Assembly (NCBI GenBank): GCA_036971715.1
Contig: JAVHJL010000012.1
Location: forward strand, 1,178,001-1,242,000
Origin: Arthrobotrys musiformis
Lineage: Eukaryota > Ascomycota > Orbiliomycetes > Orbiliales > Orbiliaceae
Length of the DNA: 64,000 bases
Direction of reading: 5' to 3'
Shown: in pieces, positions 45,326 to 56,952 of the stretch
How the letters are laid out: each line of letters starts with the position of its first letter
Position numbering within the stretch: position 1 is the first letter of the stretch
The notes under the pieces: generated by a model
What the model was told of the DNA's origin: nothing
Databases searched by the model: none
Seen by the model: only the letters and a program-made list of their open reading frames with translations
Position numbers and translations under genes: made by a program

Positions 45326-45428
45326 TTCAGGTCTTTACTGATTATAAACCTTCGTTTAACCACAGCCATCTTCTTTCTTGAGACGTCAGGTATGTACAGC
45401 GTCACCAGCGCAGAGTTAACAAACTCGT

Positions 45429-45644
45429 CTACGCCACCCCGAAGCCGTTAACCACGTACTTCCAAGGCAGTTTGTCTATCAGGACGTCTTGATGAGGTTT
45501 GATAACCTTTTCCAGGAAGAGTTCATCGACAGCGCTGTAACCGAAACCGGTATCGAAGACAGAACTGTGGGTCTTTTCTCCGCCGGCAGTGTAGCTGATT
45601 GGGATGTGCATGTAATTATAGTTTGACGTCAATTCTGGCACCAC
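45429..45644 (-). pseudogene. gypsy aspartic protease fragment
   Basis: IPISYTAGGEKTHSSVFDTG is followed by FGYSAVDELFL. The DTG in VFDTGFGYSAVD corresponds to the retropepsin active site (D[ST]G). The frame differs from its neighbours on both sides. The next frame (45325) resumes MCNILVGTNILELEGIDLSP, resembling the protease C-terminal flap (LG..FL). Confidence 0.55.
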
Positions 45645-45685
45645 ACTCCCCAGAACGTCTAGCGATGGCGCTGAAGTCGAAGACT

Positions 45686-46284
45686 CTACCAGCCTAGGCT
45701 AGGTCCCTGGCGGCCGGCTGTCCTACCGTCCTTGTTCTTTCCCTTGGAGAAGTCGTTCATTTTTGACAAATGCGTGTGCAATAGGTTCCCTGACTCAAAC
45801 GTCTCCCCGCACTGGAAACACGACAGCTTTCTCTCTGACTTCCCATAACGCATTGTCGATGGGTTGGCCTTATTGAACTTGGTGGTTGGTTCATACACGA
45901 ACTCTGCTGACAGTGACCTATTCTTAGGCCACTTACCGTGCCTGGCGTCGAATATCTTGTTACACTCCTCCTCGCTTGTGTATGTGTCCAACAGGCCCTC
46001 GAACTCCTCGTTTGTCATCGCTTGAACGGCTCCAACCGTTATGTCCCTACCGTCCTCGGCATCGGCGGCTGGTATCACCACCGTTTGCGACCAATCTTCC
46101 TTCGCGGTTGTATATGTGCCTGAAGTTCTAGGTGAGTCTTGTTCCATTCCCTCACTAACTTGCACAGGTAAAATATCCTTCGGCGGCGATAGGTAAGTCC
46201 TGGCCTTGCCAACCAGTCCCGCAACGGCGGCGACTGTGGCGGTATCCTCCTTGACTCAACGTTCTGTTCCAATTGTCGTCTCAC
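45686..46284 (-). pseudogene. gypsy Gag-Pol leader with C2H2-like zinc finger
   Basis: Two overlapping frames (46284-46075 and 46165-45686). The second contains the acidic EEFEGLLDTYTSEEECNK and CFQCGETFESGNLLHTHLSK, a CxxC...HxxxxH finger of the kind some fungal gypsy elements carry just before the protease. The frame shift near 46100 and a stop at 45688 prevent a continuous product. Confidence 0.55.
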
Positions 46285-47002
46285 GCGGTCGATTTATTCC
46301 AGACGGGCCATGGTATCGTCTGCGCTCTCTGCGCTCTCGCCCCGTTCGACAATTCTAGATCTCGGATTTGGCGGTAAATCTGCAGAATATATGTGTTGTC
46401 GGCGTCTATGATAGACGTTTTGGGTTCGGTATCGGTTGGGCTAGTCGGTAATCGCCTTTTTGGCCTTCTCGCCAGAAATATTTGGTTGGGGATGTGTTTG
46501 CGAATCGGTGAAACAGGCGCAATCGACGTCGTAACCAGCGCAGTTTCCTGAGTTGTCGCTGGAGTTCGCAGAGTCGCTTACCGCGAAACTACACTATATG
46601 TGTGGCGTAATCCTCCCGCAGGCTGTGCAGTTGGTACACAGGTAGGATCGGGTACTCCGCAGTTGGGAACTTTGGCGATTTGGGATTTGGGATTTTGGGC
46701 TTTAAATGGAACACCCGTAAAAGGTGAGTTTGTATTGTCGTTTTGGCGTTTCCGCGATATCTCGGCTGAAAATATTTGTGTTAATGGGCCAAAGTTCAAC
46801 ACAATTGGGCTGAATTGCCGTACGTAGTATATAGCGGTTGGGTGCTGCACACTTTGTCGTATGGTGTTCTTTTGCCGCTTTAGGCTTTTCTCGCCGGGTT
46901 TATGGCTTGTCTGGCGGCGTATAACGTATATAGCGCCGTGACTCTTCGAAACGCAGGGCTCTGAAGGCCTTGACTGTTCAGTTATTGTCTTCCTAGCGGA
47001 TG

Positions 47003-47188
47003 TGTTAGAGATTTGGTATAATTGGTAGTCGATGCTATCAAATGTTATGAGTAGGCTTATGATATGATGTGAGTGAAGTGCGATGTTATTCTAAGAGCTG
47101 TCTAGCTATCTACGCTATCTATATTGTCTATGCTGCTGACGTAATCTAGATAGCATGTATGTGTGAATGCGTATGCCTATGCGTAACA
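47003..47188 (-). repeat. right long terminal repeat (5' LTR of the minus-strand gypsy element)
   Basis: Starts TGTTAGAGATTTGGTATAAT and ends TATGCGTAACA. No canonical tRNA primer-binding site (TGG...) was seen just inside it. Confidence 0.6.
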
Positions 47189-48923
47189 ACTGTGGCCGCG
47201 CCGCAATTGTAAAAACAGATACTAATATTAGGTGGAATGCCTTGAGGCCAGTAGCCTTTTCGCCGCCTTTGCAATTTGAAAAAAGAAAAAGATAAGCGGC
47301 GAAAAAAAAGGTACCCATCAGAAACGTACCCGTCAGTTAAGTTCCCTAGTGACGCTAAGCCACCTCTAGGGTATGATGCGGCTGGCTGAGACAAAATTAT
47401 CCAGCACTTGGAGATTTGTTCATTGGTGGGAATAGAGCAGCTGCGGAGTTTCCAGGATTTTCACCAAAATCGCGGGATTTTATATTCAAAATCCTGTGTG
47501 ATATAAGAACACGTGCACCCATTCCTGTCGAACCCCGCCGGCTCGAACCGTTCGACCGTTCGAACCATTCCACTCCGCACATATTGATAAACATAAACTG
47601 AACTTTCGCTACATATTTCCATTTCCGGCCCTTCACTATGCCAAACTAGTAATTCCTGACCGAAAATTGGGTCCAGGCAACACTTTTTGGGCCCGCAAAT
47701 AAGCTGATAAGCTACTCTTTTTTATCTCTGCAAACCCGTTACACGTTGGTCAAAAACGTTGTGTATAAAAGGCAACGGAACGCAGGCTTCTCAAATCAAA
47801 ACGCATAGTCCTGCTAGTCACAATCGTTTCGGCGGGGCGGATTTTCGACATTCGTAGATCCTCACGTGTTCCGTTTCTATGTGCTGTGTTGAATTAAGGT
47901 TTTCCGAAGACTACACAAATCCTCGCGACTTGGCGTGATATTCCGGCAATTTCATTGGCAGTTACAATTTCGTCTGATTCAGGCGGGCCAGTTGGCGCCA
48001 ACAAAACACCTTTCCTGGGCATTTCACACCGTGACCCTGCAGTTTCACAAGGACAAGACAAAATCGAGGCATCCCATGTTCTTCCGAAGGGAATGAAAAT
48101 AATTTTCTCGACCGTTAACATCATGCCTAATCCCACATCCGCCGCTCGACCTGGGAAGGAAATGAAAATTCTAGCGAATTCTATAGGTGCAAAGTCCTCT
48201 GACGGCCAATCGGCGCATCGCAAGCCATACCGCTTAAGGCCGACGTAAATAGCCCTCTTCCCTAACAATAAATAAAGAAGAGCTTCGACCTCAGGTCTTT
48301 CTTAATTTTCCTTTAGCATCAGTATCGAAGGTGAGCGAAAAGAGGTGCTCTGTTATACTTGCAATTGGTGCTGTAGTTTACTTTTTTTTTGCAGTTACGT
48401 CGATTTTTGGATTCTCGTTGGCGCTTATTGAAGGTTCGTTATAGTCGTCTGTCTGCCGCTTCGAATATACGTTTTCAACACCGGTTAGAAGAGCAGTAAG
48501 TAGAAGCCATTCGAGGCTGGGGGGAGCCCAACTGCTCACATTTTCTCTGGTCGTTGTCTTAGGAGGGAGCGGTTCATTCTGATCGTCGTTCTCATCTCGC
48601 ATCGGATCCCTCATCTAGTATCTCTGGCCATCGCACGGCGACTGGCCCCCGACACACACGGGGTTTAGGTTACAAACGTTGAAAATCGCCTCGAGGCGGA
48701 TTAGCTTTTTAGCGTAGTCTATCTAAACCGAATTTCTCGGAACCCCGGCGACTAGCGAAGGTTCCTGCTTCCTGGGCTCTATCTCCCCTGCACCGTAGGA
48801 CGACCATCTCCCATTTTCGATCCGCAACGATCATTATCAGTGTGAACTCTCTCACATTGTATCCGCCGTGAATCTGGGGACGGGGAGGATCTTAGGATAC
48901 CATACGCGGAACTAGAACAAAGT
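47189..48923. other. region with competing, unrecognised ORFs
   Basis: Overlapping frames at 47894-48268 (minus, LTVEKIIFIPFGRTWDASIL) and 47955-48248 (plus, no ATG at its head) cannot both be real and neither matches a family I know. A minus frame 48614-48378 starts MRDPMRDENDDQNEPLPPKT and may be a first exon. The last 300 bp form the leader of the Zn2Cys6 gene. Confidence 0.35.
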
Positions 48924-51121
48924 ATGTTGTCCTCTGCTGAAGGCCACATGAATAGTAAAATAAACGGCGCTGGCGATGGGACCAGCGCTCACCCTCCTGA
49001 GCTTGAGGCTTCCACCAGATTGACAGCTACCGCTGTCACCGGGAACTCAAGCTCGGCCTCAAATCCGAGACCCGCAGAACCCACCCGACTCGTGGGGCCG
49101 TCACCGCCTTTAGCACCTCAAGCGCACCCCCCCAGCCGCCAACCTCAAACCCAAAGCAACCAGCATTACCATAATGCGCACCACGACTACCATAGCCAGA
49201 CTGCTACTCAAAATTCCCAATCCAGCAGTAAGGACAAGGAAGCCAGCGATCACAGCGATATCACCGGTTCTAATCTCCAATCTCCTATCACCCCGGACTG
49301 TCATCCCGACCTGAAATACGTCCAGGCTCCCATCAGTAACCCGCCTTTGTTCCTACACCTGTCGGGTAGCCTCGGCGGAAATATTCAGAAGCGGAAGATA
49401 TCGAAGCTCGTTGAAGCTAGTAGCTGTATTGGAACCTGCGGCCAAATCCGGGAGATGTCGACTGGGATTGTCCATCCCCAATACCATGGCCATAGCATGC
49501 CGATGACAAACGACACCCGTATGGATATATCTGACGGCCGCCGGCCCGAATCCACGTCGGATCATCAAGCCCTTGAGCAGAGAGCCAGTGAGGACGCTGT
49601 CAAATTTGATAACATGCGAAGCCGAGACCCAGACGTCCTTGGGGCCCATGTAGCATCACAAAGTGACTATATCCCCTCGCACAACCCCAATATTTCTTCA
49701 AACGTAGCCACCATCAACGGGAATAACCCGACTATTCCCGATAAGCCTGAAACCAAGCGGAAACGTGTCTTTAGCAACAGGACTAAAACCGGCTGCATTA
49801 CGTGCCGACAGAGGAAGAAGAAGTGTGACGAGGGCAAACCTCATTGTTAGTACAAACTAATTGTTCACCCCCAGAAAACAAAAAAAGATATTGAGTGAAA
49901 CGGCTAATAATATGGCAAACGCCAGGTGATAATTGCAAGCGTGGAGGTTTTACTTGCGGTGGATACACTGGTAAGATTGATGCCTTTATGAAACTACCTA
50001 TTCGCACCGACGCTCCGGACGTCCTCAAAACGCATATGACGACACCGCGTCAACCGGCCTTGGTGCACCGGCTCCTTCTTTGGACAAGGCCAACAAGCTG
50101 ATTCAATGTTCGCAAATGGTCCAGCTCCTATTAACGTCAGTTTTGCTACCGTGTCGACTCCTGTCATGATAACCTCCCAGGAGCGTTACCAGCGAGTTAC
50201 TTCACCAGATTATACGCGCCACCAGCCCCCTCAGCCCCCTCGATCAACTACTATGCCGCTTCAAGCTTCTCCGTTCTCTGGTCCGCGAGTTCTACCACAG
50301 CCACCACTTCCCCAGAGGTTCTCTTCCACCGAGAAAGAAAGGATGCTTAATGGTAACCTTTTCCACGCATTTACGCCCGAGTTGATCGAGGAGCGGGAGA
50401 GATGCCGTGCCGCATGCTGGAGATTCAACAATGCTGTAAATCCGACGTTGTGTATCTCGCGAGAGGAAAAGTTGCGGCTACAGATGGAAATCTTTAGACC
50501 GTCTGCAGGGACTGGAAGCTCTCGAGGAACCGTCTGGCACGGGGATATTGCGAACGCTTATCCAACGAGAAATCTTGGTATGCAAAACCCTGTGTACCCA
50601 GTCAACGAGGAGCCATGGATCGAGGCCCCTTTCATGTGCGACTACGGTTACAACATTACTCTTGGGTCCGGTGTCTTGATCGACCCCGGCTGCACCATCA
50701 TTGACACTTGCTCCGTAAGTTATCCCAGCCCTAATAATTTTTCTCAATGTACACTAAAGACCGAAACAGGTAACCATCAAAGCCCGGACGCTCATTGGGC
50801 CAAACGTCAATATCTACTCTGGCACCCGTCCCCTTGACCCTAGAACTCGTAACGGAACTAAGGGGCCGGAGTCCGGCAAGCCGGTAACCATCGAAGAAGA
50901 CTGCTGGGTTGCCGGGAACGTCACCATCCTGTAAGCATCCTTTATCACCCTTAAGTTTGTTAAATCGGGACCAGATACTAATATTTGATAGCCCTGGCGT
51001 AAAAATTGGTAGGGGTGCCACTGTCGGCGCTGGTGCCGTCGTCACCAGGGATGTTCCTCCCTTCACTGTTGTTGGAGGAAATCCAGCTAAAGTCATTAGG
51101 GGTATCATGGGGCACGAGTAA
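48924..51121 (+). CDS. Zn2Cys6 DNA-binding domain fused to maltose O-acetyltransferase-like (Mac + hexapeptide) domain
   Basis: Five exons give 624 aa: 48924-49845, 49926-49970, 50098-50714, 50770-50930 and 50992-51121. Introns: 49846-49925 (GTTAGT, CTAAT, CAG), 49971-50097 (GTAAGA...CAAG; an acceptor at 50088 is also in phase), 50715-50769 (GTAAGT...ACAG) and 50931-50991 (GTAAGC, TACTAAT, TAG). A long Ser/Pro/His-rich N-terminus precedes a perfect Zn2Cys6 cluster (Cys 291, 294, 301, 308, 311, 318; TGCITCRQRKKKCDEGKPHC). A Mac segment at about 400-435 (EKERMLNGNLFHAFTPELIE) is followed by left-handed beta-helix repeats (GYNITLGSGVLIDPGCTIID ... GVKIGRGATVGAGAVVTRDV). The usual catalytic His of this fold is replaced by Arg548 (YSGTRPLDP). 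It may act as a sugar- or CoA-sensing regulator rather than an enzyme (inference). Confidence 0.8.
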
Positions 51122-53875
51122 AGCCTTTTCTTTAAACCGAATACTCGGTGCTAGTTTATGAATTTATTAAGTAGCCTTCTGGGATAAGCCTTTTTGGTCA
51201 AGACGAGGTATTTAAATTGAATTCAAAACTATGGTAATGTTCCCGAAGAGGATCTTTTGCAACCATGTTGGGTATTAATGCAACCCCTCTTTAATAATAA
51301 AAAAAAAAAAAAGGCTGACCGGCCGGCCGGCCTTGAGGACAGGTGTTCGGTTGGTTGATTCGATTCAGGCTTACTGTGAGTGAACCCTTCGTGTATATAT
51401 TCTCTGCGCCCCGACCGCTCGATAGACGTATACATGTACACGTTCTTCTTTGAACTTCGAAGCTTCACTACCTCCTTTCCGTCTCATCACATCTTCTGCA
51501 AAATATGCATGACAAACCTCTTTATTTTCGAACAATATTAAAAAGATAAACCTACACTATATCGCCATCTCGATATTCGTTGCGTCATGATATCACTAGC
51601 CACAACATGCAACATACCCATAAACGAACCCTAATGAAGGAATATATATCCAAAGTTGGGTCTCTGGCTGCGTCAACGATCGCCTCGGTAATAAGGAACA
51701 TACCACCTTCGCCTAGGTTGATGTCGAACTGCCTTGGTGAGCCCGGTCTGATTTCTTGAACCTCGATCCCCATCCTCTGCATCGAAGAGCTTGATATCGA
51801 AAGAGCTGGATGTCGCCAAGGGACGTATCGAAGTGACGACTATCGCCTTCCTTATTTTCGTATCCCGTTGACCGACTCTTTCGGTTCTATCGGTTTTTAC
51901 GATAAATCGTATTTACGAGGTTGAAGACTATGTATATTGGTCTTGAACTGCAGATACGGCTCACACTTGTCTGTGTATATATATGATTCCACTCTTTATA
52001 CACGAATCGAGCTCCTGTAATCTACATCGATGCATCATGGTCAAGATGGATTGCAGTAGTGTTGTCTTGAGTTCGCGATCGATTTCATTCTCAAAATGGG
52101 AAGACTTTCGAGTATCGAATACCGGTACCACGGAATTTAGTCCGAAAGATTTTGAGGAAGCAAGACTTTGACTACAGAATTACTGTTCGCGTCGATGAGT
52201 TTGTCTTCCGTACGAAGCAGCCAGGACCGTCCGACAAAGCGACTTTGCTAGTTGAGTGAATTTCAGATCTTAAAACGCAGACTGTCTATACGATGTGCTG
52301 GCTGGTATACATATATATTTTATAAATGTATCCAGCTCCATCCATTGTGCGCATGAAAATGAGCGGCCTATTCTAAAATACTTGCGCCGTTTGCCTTTGA
52401 GGTAGACGTCAGGTAGATATATTCCAATACGTTAGCGAAGACCTTGATCTCCGATCTAGACCTCCGCAATAGTATATCTGCCCGACAAGACTTTCTGGAG
52501 CCAGACCTTGATCTTCGGATCAATAGACCTGGCGGACGAAAAGATTGTGTTTTCGTATACTTGGACGGAAACAAACTACACCGACGGCATATGTGCGGGC
52601 TCTTAACTGCAATTCTGTTTAGTTTACAACGAGACCGGAACGTGGGAATCTGTGTACGCTTTGTCGCGTTCTTAAACAACCTATATCGCTCGTCTAGTAT
52701 ACCATAATTTGAAGAGCCCGACGATATGATGGAATATACTGGTAAACCGATATTATTACCGGTCGTGCGGCTACTCCTACCTCCCTCAAACTCAACGAGT
52801 TTGAAATCATAATCAAACCAAAATCCATAGGTCATTATCAAATGACAACTTTGTATGTTTAGAGTATATCTAGATACTTTCTAAATACATTACCTTGTTC
52901 GAACTGCATAATACCATCGCGCATCATGTCATCGATGATGAGTCGGCTATGAATTCGAACATTCGGAGGGTTGGATTTTCATAAGCCAGTAAACTCCAAA
53001 TCAAGAATTTGCAAACCATGCCATTCTGAACCAGTAAACCACCCTTAGCGTGGCTTTTAGCGTGGTTTCCAAGGCATAGTTAGGTGAGCGACCCCCAGAC
53101 TACGTGGTTTACAACCATTATGTACATAATTATACGGAATACATAATAGTAATTTTGACTTCGGCGTCCGGGTTCGCTTCCGACCACAGGGTGTAAATTG
53201 GTAATTAGTCTGGGGATTGGACGCCACTTTGCATGGGTGTGGGATTAGCATGTTCCTTGATTAATACTGCCAGCTGCTAAATATTCGGGGGACCATATGA
53301 TATCTATCTCAAATTACCGAGATGGTAGCGAGTCATGTCCCTCAGCAGTGCGCAGTGGGATGAGCCTCGAAGGCACACTTAGACGAACATCTCTTTCCCG
53401 TTTCATCTTATGTTCTGGGCCAAAAAATATAGTCGACTTTCCATCAGGTCCAACCTCCAATCCGAGTTTCTGAAATTTCTTCATCCCGAGAATAAAGGTC
53501 CTGACGATAGATATGAACTCGTTACAGAGGCTAAGAAATAGAATGGGATTGAATGGTAGCATAAAATACGGTGATCTTGCTGGACTATAGATTCAAAAAA
53601 GAGCGATCCTGTGAACTCGCGAGGGGGATGATTACTATTTATGTTGTACAGAGCTCTAAGCCTGCCCCGCTGTGGCCGCTCGGGAGGGCAATGAACCAGA
53701 CGCATATATGTGGCCCAGCCACTGTAATTCGATTCCCTCCTCATTACACCCCTATCTGCCGCTCAGCACCTCGATTTCTGCTGCGGTTCCTAGTTTTATT
53801 TCCCCCTTGGTTACATACAAGTAAAATACTACCCTAACAAAGCGATCTACGGGACAGCTACTAAGCCCGTCTGTC
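51122..53875. other. gene-poor stretch after the regulator gene
   Basis: An A run at 51299-51312 is followed by CCGGCCGGCCGGCC. A minus frame 51782-51585 (EVQEIRPGSPRQFDINLGEG) looks protein-like, and an overlapping frame upstream (SSSFDIKLFDAEDG) does too; together they hint at a small frameshifted gene. ORFs at 52368-52841 overlap on both strands without motifs. No family recognised. Confidence 0.35.
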
Positions 53876-54310
53876 TCAGATAGCCCTTGAAAATCCACAG
53901 AACTCTCGCAACGGCCCTTGAAGGCCATATGTGAACCCAGGCGCATACTCGATTGTCGGCAGATCACCCGTAATTCCTATAGGTTGATCATGTTTATTAA
54001 CCGAAGGAAGGTTATTTTGAACGCACAAGACAGCATGCGGGATATGGGAAGCCTGCGTCTGATACGGCGACTCTGGTAACAGGATTGACCCTCGAGACCT
54101 CCTAGATCCGTCGGCTCGCGCTGTAGCGATAGAATCGTATGGATTCGGGGAAGCGGAATCTGAATTCAGCCCATTCCAATCTTCCCAGGGATCCACAGGC
54201 GCCTGGCAGGAAAAGCCAAGATTCTGGCAAAATCTTCCAGTGACTCTCTCCCAAAACATATTCAATGTGGCCTGGATTGTGTTGTAGCATGTGGTATTTT
54301 CACTCGTCAA
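53876..54310 (-). CDS. hypothetical protein
   Basis: A 144-codon frame starting MTSENTTCYNTIQATLNMFW, with moderately Trp/Pro/Ser-rich sequence (PVDPWEDWNGLNSDSASPNP) and a C-terminus ending REFCGFSRAI. No signal peptide, membrane segment or known motif. An overlapping frame on the same strand is shorter. It may be a real small gene or chance. Confidence 0.35.
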   Translation of the reverse strand: MTSENTTCYNTIQATLNMFWERVTGRFCQNLGFSCQAPVDPWEDWNGLNSDSASPNPYDSIATARADGSRRSRGSILLPESPYQTQASHIPHAVLCVQNNLPSVNKHDQPIGITGDLPTIEYAPGFTYGLQGPLREFCGFSRAI

Positions 54311-55686
54311 GGCAATTGATACGTATATATATCGATTCGATATTAATCAATTTAATGGATACCGATGCAATGCAATGCAATACTGAGCTCAGAGATAGAT
54401 CTTAGTGATTGAATTGTGGGGCATATTTATCCCCTCAGCTCAGCCTATGATCACTACTGTGTCCAGCCAGCCATCATCATCATCAATCATCCAGGGCCCT
54501 TTTGATTTTCCATTTCCAAAATTTCACATTTTCGCTGAAACTCCGGAACAAAGACCTAGTTCCTATCTCAAATAGCCAAATAAACAAGCAAGAAAGACTA
54601 CCACATGGTACACAAATTCGTACGAGCCTTGAAAGAACGTAAGGCAATCACTTTAATCGTAAACTGGCAAAATACGTGGTAGTTATATCGTAGATAGGCA
54701 TATGGTGTAAGTAAGATCGTAGGATGGTTGTTAGGATAGATCTATAGAGGAGGTGGATAGGTAGGTGGATAGGTAGTATACTAGTAAGTAAGTAAGTACT
54801 TATTTAGGTAGGGATGTAATCTTGAAGTCAAAGGCAGCCTGAATAATATATTCTAGTGCAAGCACACTATCCTCCACTAGATAGAAGGATATTGTGCCAA
54901 ACACAAAGAAGAGAGTAATGGCAGCAACGTACCAACTCAACTTGCATTCCCGATCTCAGTTAGTGTCACAAACAAATATCTAGGTGCCATAGAGGACCTT
55001 TGGAGATTGGGAGCCTGGCTGAAGGTAACTCAGAGATGCTGTAGCAGATTTGAAGATCTCAATCTAGATATCTAATTACCTAGGTCGGTGTAAGACCGTA
55101 AGCGGACTTGCGTCTTGTCAATGCAGCTCGCAGGTCTGCTGGTTACCCATACACATATGTTAGGTCTATAGGGAAAGCACCCCAGGCCCTCCCATCGCAT
55201 GTTTTATGTGCATGGGTGTGATTGGCTCTGGGACTCAGTAAGCTTCCTGTTATATAATGTCTTTCCGCTTTTACCTAGTGGAAGGAAATGACATCGTTCA
55301 AGGCCTCGTACGCTCTTCGGGCGTTCCTATCTGGGAATATAGGAAAGGCAAAGCGATAACTGTATATATATAGGTACTTTGGATTTCACAGTGAAGCGGA
55401 GAATTGGATATATATGTTGAACACATTCCTTACTGAGGAAAACAAACTCTAGTTGGTTAAGTAAACTTAAGAGAGTTCTATTCGCAGTCTGTATTGCATT
55501 TTAGTTGGAATGGAATCCCGCTATCTTAAGTGATTCTATTGCTAAGGACCTAACCTTCTTCTTGGCCCCATTCAGATCCAATTCCGTAATAAGCTAATGT
55601 GAAATACCTTTAGTTTGCCGGCAGGATTGATTCTGGTTTTTAACGCCAGGTCGCCTTTCTTGCATACGAAAGATATGATTTATTTT
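54311..55686. other. intergenic, AT-rich
   Basis: Short runs such as GGTGGATAGGTAGGTGGATAGGTAG near 54750 and GTAAGTAAGTAAGTAC near 54784. No coding sequence seen. Confidence 0.4.
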
Positions 55687-55848
55687 ATGCTGGATTCTGG
55701 TTTTATTGGTGCATTAGCCAGGCCGAACCTTCTGTAGGCCACAAGCTCGACCTAGAGTACGCTGGGTTCCGGTTTGATTGGTGAATAATCCATGTGCGTG
55801 CGATGAATCCGACATATTGTATGCTGGGTTCTGGTTTTATTGGTGCAT
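55687..55848 (-). repeat. three degenerate copies of a 28-bp unit
   Basis: ATGCTGGATTCTGGTTTTAT (55687), TACGCTGGGTTCCGGTTTGA (55758) and TATGCTGGGTTCTGGTTTTA (55820), each continuing TTGGTG(C/A)AT, at about 62-72 bp spacing. A fourth, weaker start TATGCTGGGTCTTAATTTAT lies near 56238 and leads into the coiled-coil array. Confidence 0.7.
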
Positions 55849-56229
55849 CATTATGTAACAGGTCGAGCTTGTTTTATCTGGGCCTTGATCTTAAGTCAAT
55901 ATAGTACTGTAAAATCCGACACCAATGTAGATTTTCTATTTTGACGCTAAAGCACTATATTTAGTTATTGGCGCCTGCATCTTGGAAGAGTATCTGGCTT
56001 TACTCACTTTGCTCTATTGACACATTATCCAGGCCGATGCTGGAGGAGTGGTCTTAGTCCAGGACTCTGTTTTATTGCTGTATCTTGGAAACAACGGCCC
56101 CTTTGTCTTTAGTGTCATTTGAGTCCAGCTAACAGAAGGAAGGTTTTAGTTATGATACGTCATAGACACAAATTGAGGCAGACTCACCATAGCCATGCGG
56201 AGAACATAATCCTCGATTAGAAAAGACCG

Positions 56230-56935
56230 AATCGTTCGTATGCTGGGTCTTAATTTATCTGAGGGTCCTCAGGAAACCATTCCTCCAATTCATTCTGGGT
56301 TTTCTGAATCGTCTCCTCCAGTTCTGCTTTTCCCTTTTTCAGGGTATCGACCTCATCATTCTTGTCTTTTAGGCCCCCCCGATGAAACCCCGTTTTCTTT
56401 AAGGGTTCTCGTAGAATTATTCCTCCAATTCATTTTGGTTTTTCTGGATCGTCTGCTCTAGTTCCGCTTTTTAGAGCATCTATCTCATGGTCTCTGTCTT
56501 TCAGCTTCCCCAGCCCCCCCCCAATGAGCCCCCGTTTTGACAGGGACGTGCCCGACCCCAATATAACTCACTCTGGGCGTCATTGGAGTCGAATTGCTAT
56601 ATTTCTTGAGATTAGCGTTAATACTTACATAGTATGCATATTAATGACTGGTGTAAACTTACGTCGCAGCACGTCCCTGTCAGAGTGGACGGCCAAAACC
56701 TCTACCGGTGTCCACTCCCCCCCCCCCCTTAAACCCCACTTTGGCACTGCCAGACCGGAACGAGCATAACTCATTTTGGGCGTCGTTCGAGTCGAATTGC
56801 TATATTGGAGTTAGCATCTGCATATCAATCGAAGGGCATGTATCTATACTCACGTCACAGCGTGTCCCTGCTTTCATGGAGCCTAACGAAGCCCCACCCC
56901 CCTGTTATTCCCTTTAGGACAAAGAGGAGCCCACC
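56230..56935 (-). pseudogene. tandemly duplicated exon-intron units encoding a coiled-coil protein
   Basis: On the minus strand two units each contain an intron followed by the same exon start, CAATTCGACTC(C/G)AA(T/C)GACGC (protein QFDSNDAQ). The introns are 56853-56800 (GTGAGT...CTAAC...TAG, 54 nt) and 56662-56597 (GTAAGT...CTAAT...TAG, 66 nt), about 200 bp apart. Further downstream two heptad-rich segments recur: LKDRDHEIDALK and LKDKNDEVDTLKKGKAELEE followed by TIQKTQNELEE. Runs of 7-12 G on this strand and single-base shifts break the frame. This looks like a decayed gene that grew by exon duplication. The function of the coiled coil is unknown. Confidence 0.5.
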
Positions 56936-56952
56936 GGTGAAGCCAGGGAACA

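Larger units (their letters stand above)
40317..47188 (-). mobile_element. degenerate Ty3/gypsy retrotransposon
   Basis: On the minus strand the order is zinc-finger/gag-pol leader, aspartic protease, reverse transcriptase, RNase H, integrase, as in Ty3/gypsy. Diverged flanking repeats (40317-40493 and 47003-47188) both start TGTTA and end GCGTAACA. The coding region is visibly richer in G+C than its surroundings, changes frame several times and carries a stop before the RT core. About 45 residues of integrase are missing. The 5-bp flanks (ATAAT and ACTGT) do not match, so the outer limits are uncertain. The element is not active as it stands. Confidence 0.85.

Noticed and set aside
53160..53200. 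Box B-like GGTTCGCTTCC suggesting a tRNA
   Set aside because: No box A or acceptor-stem partner could be found nearby.
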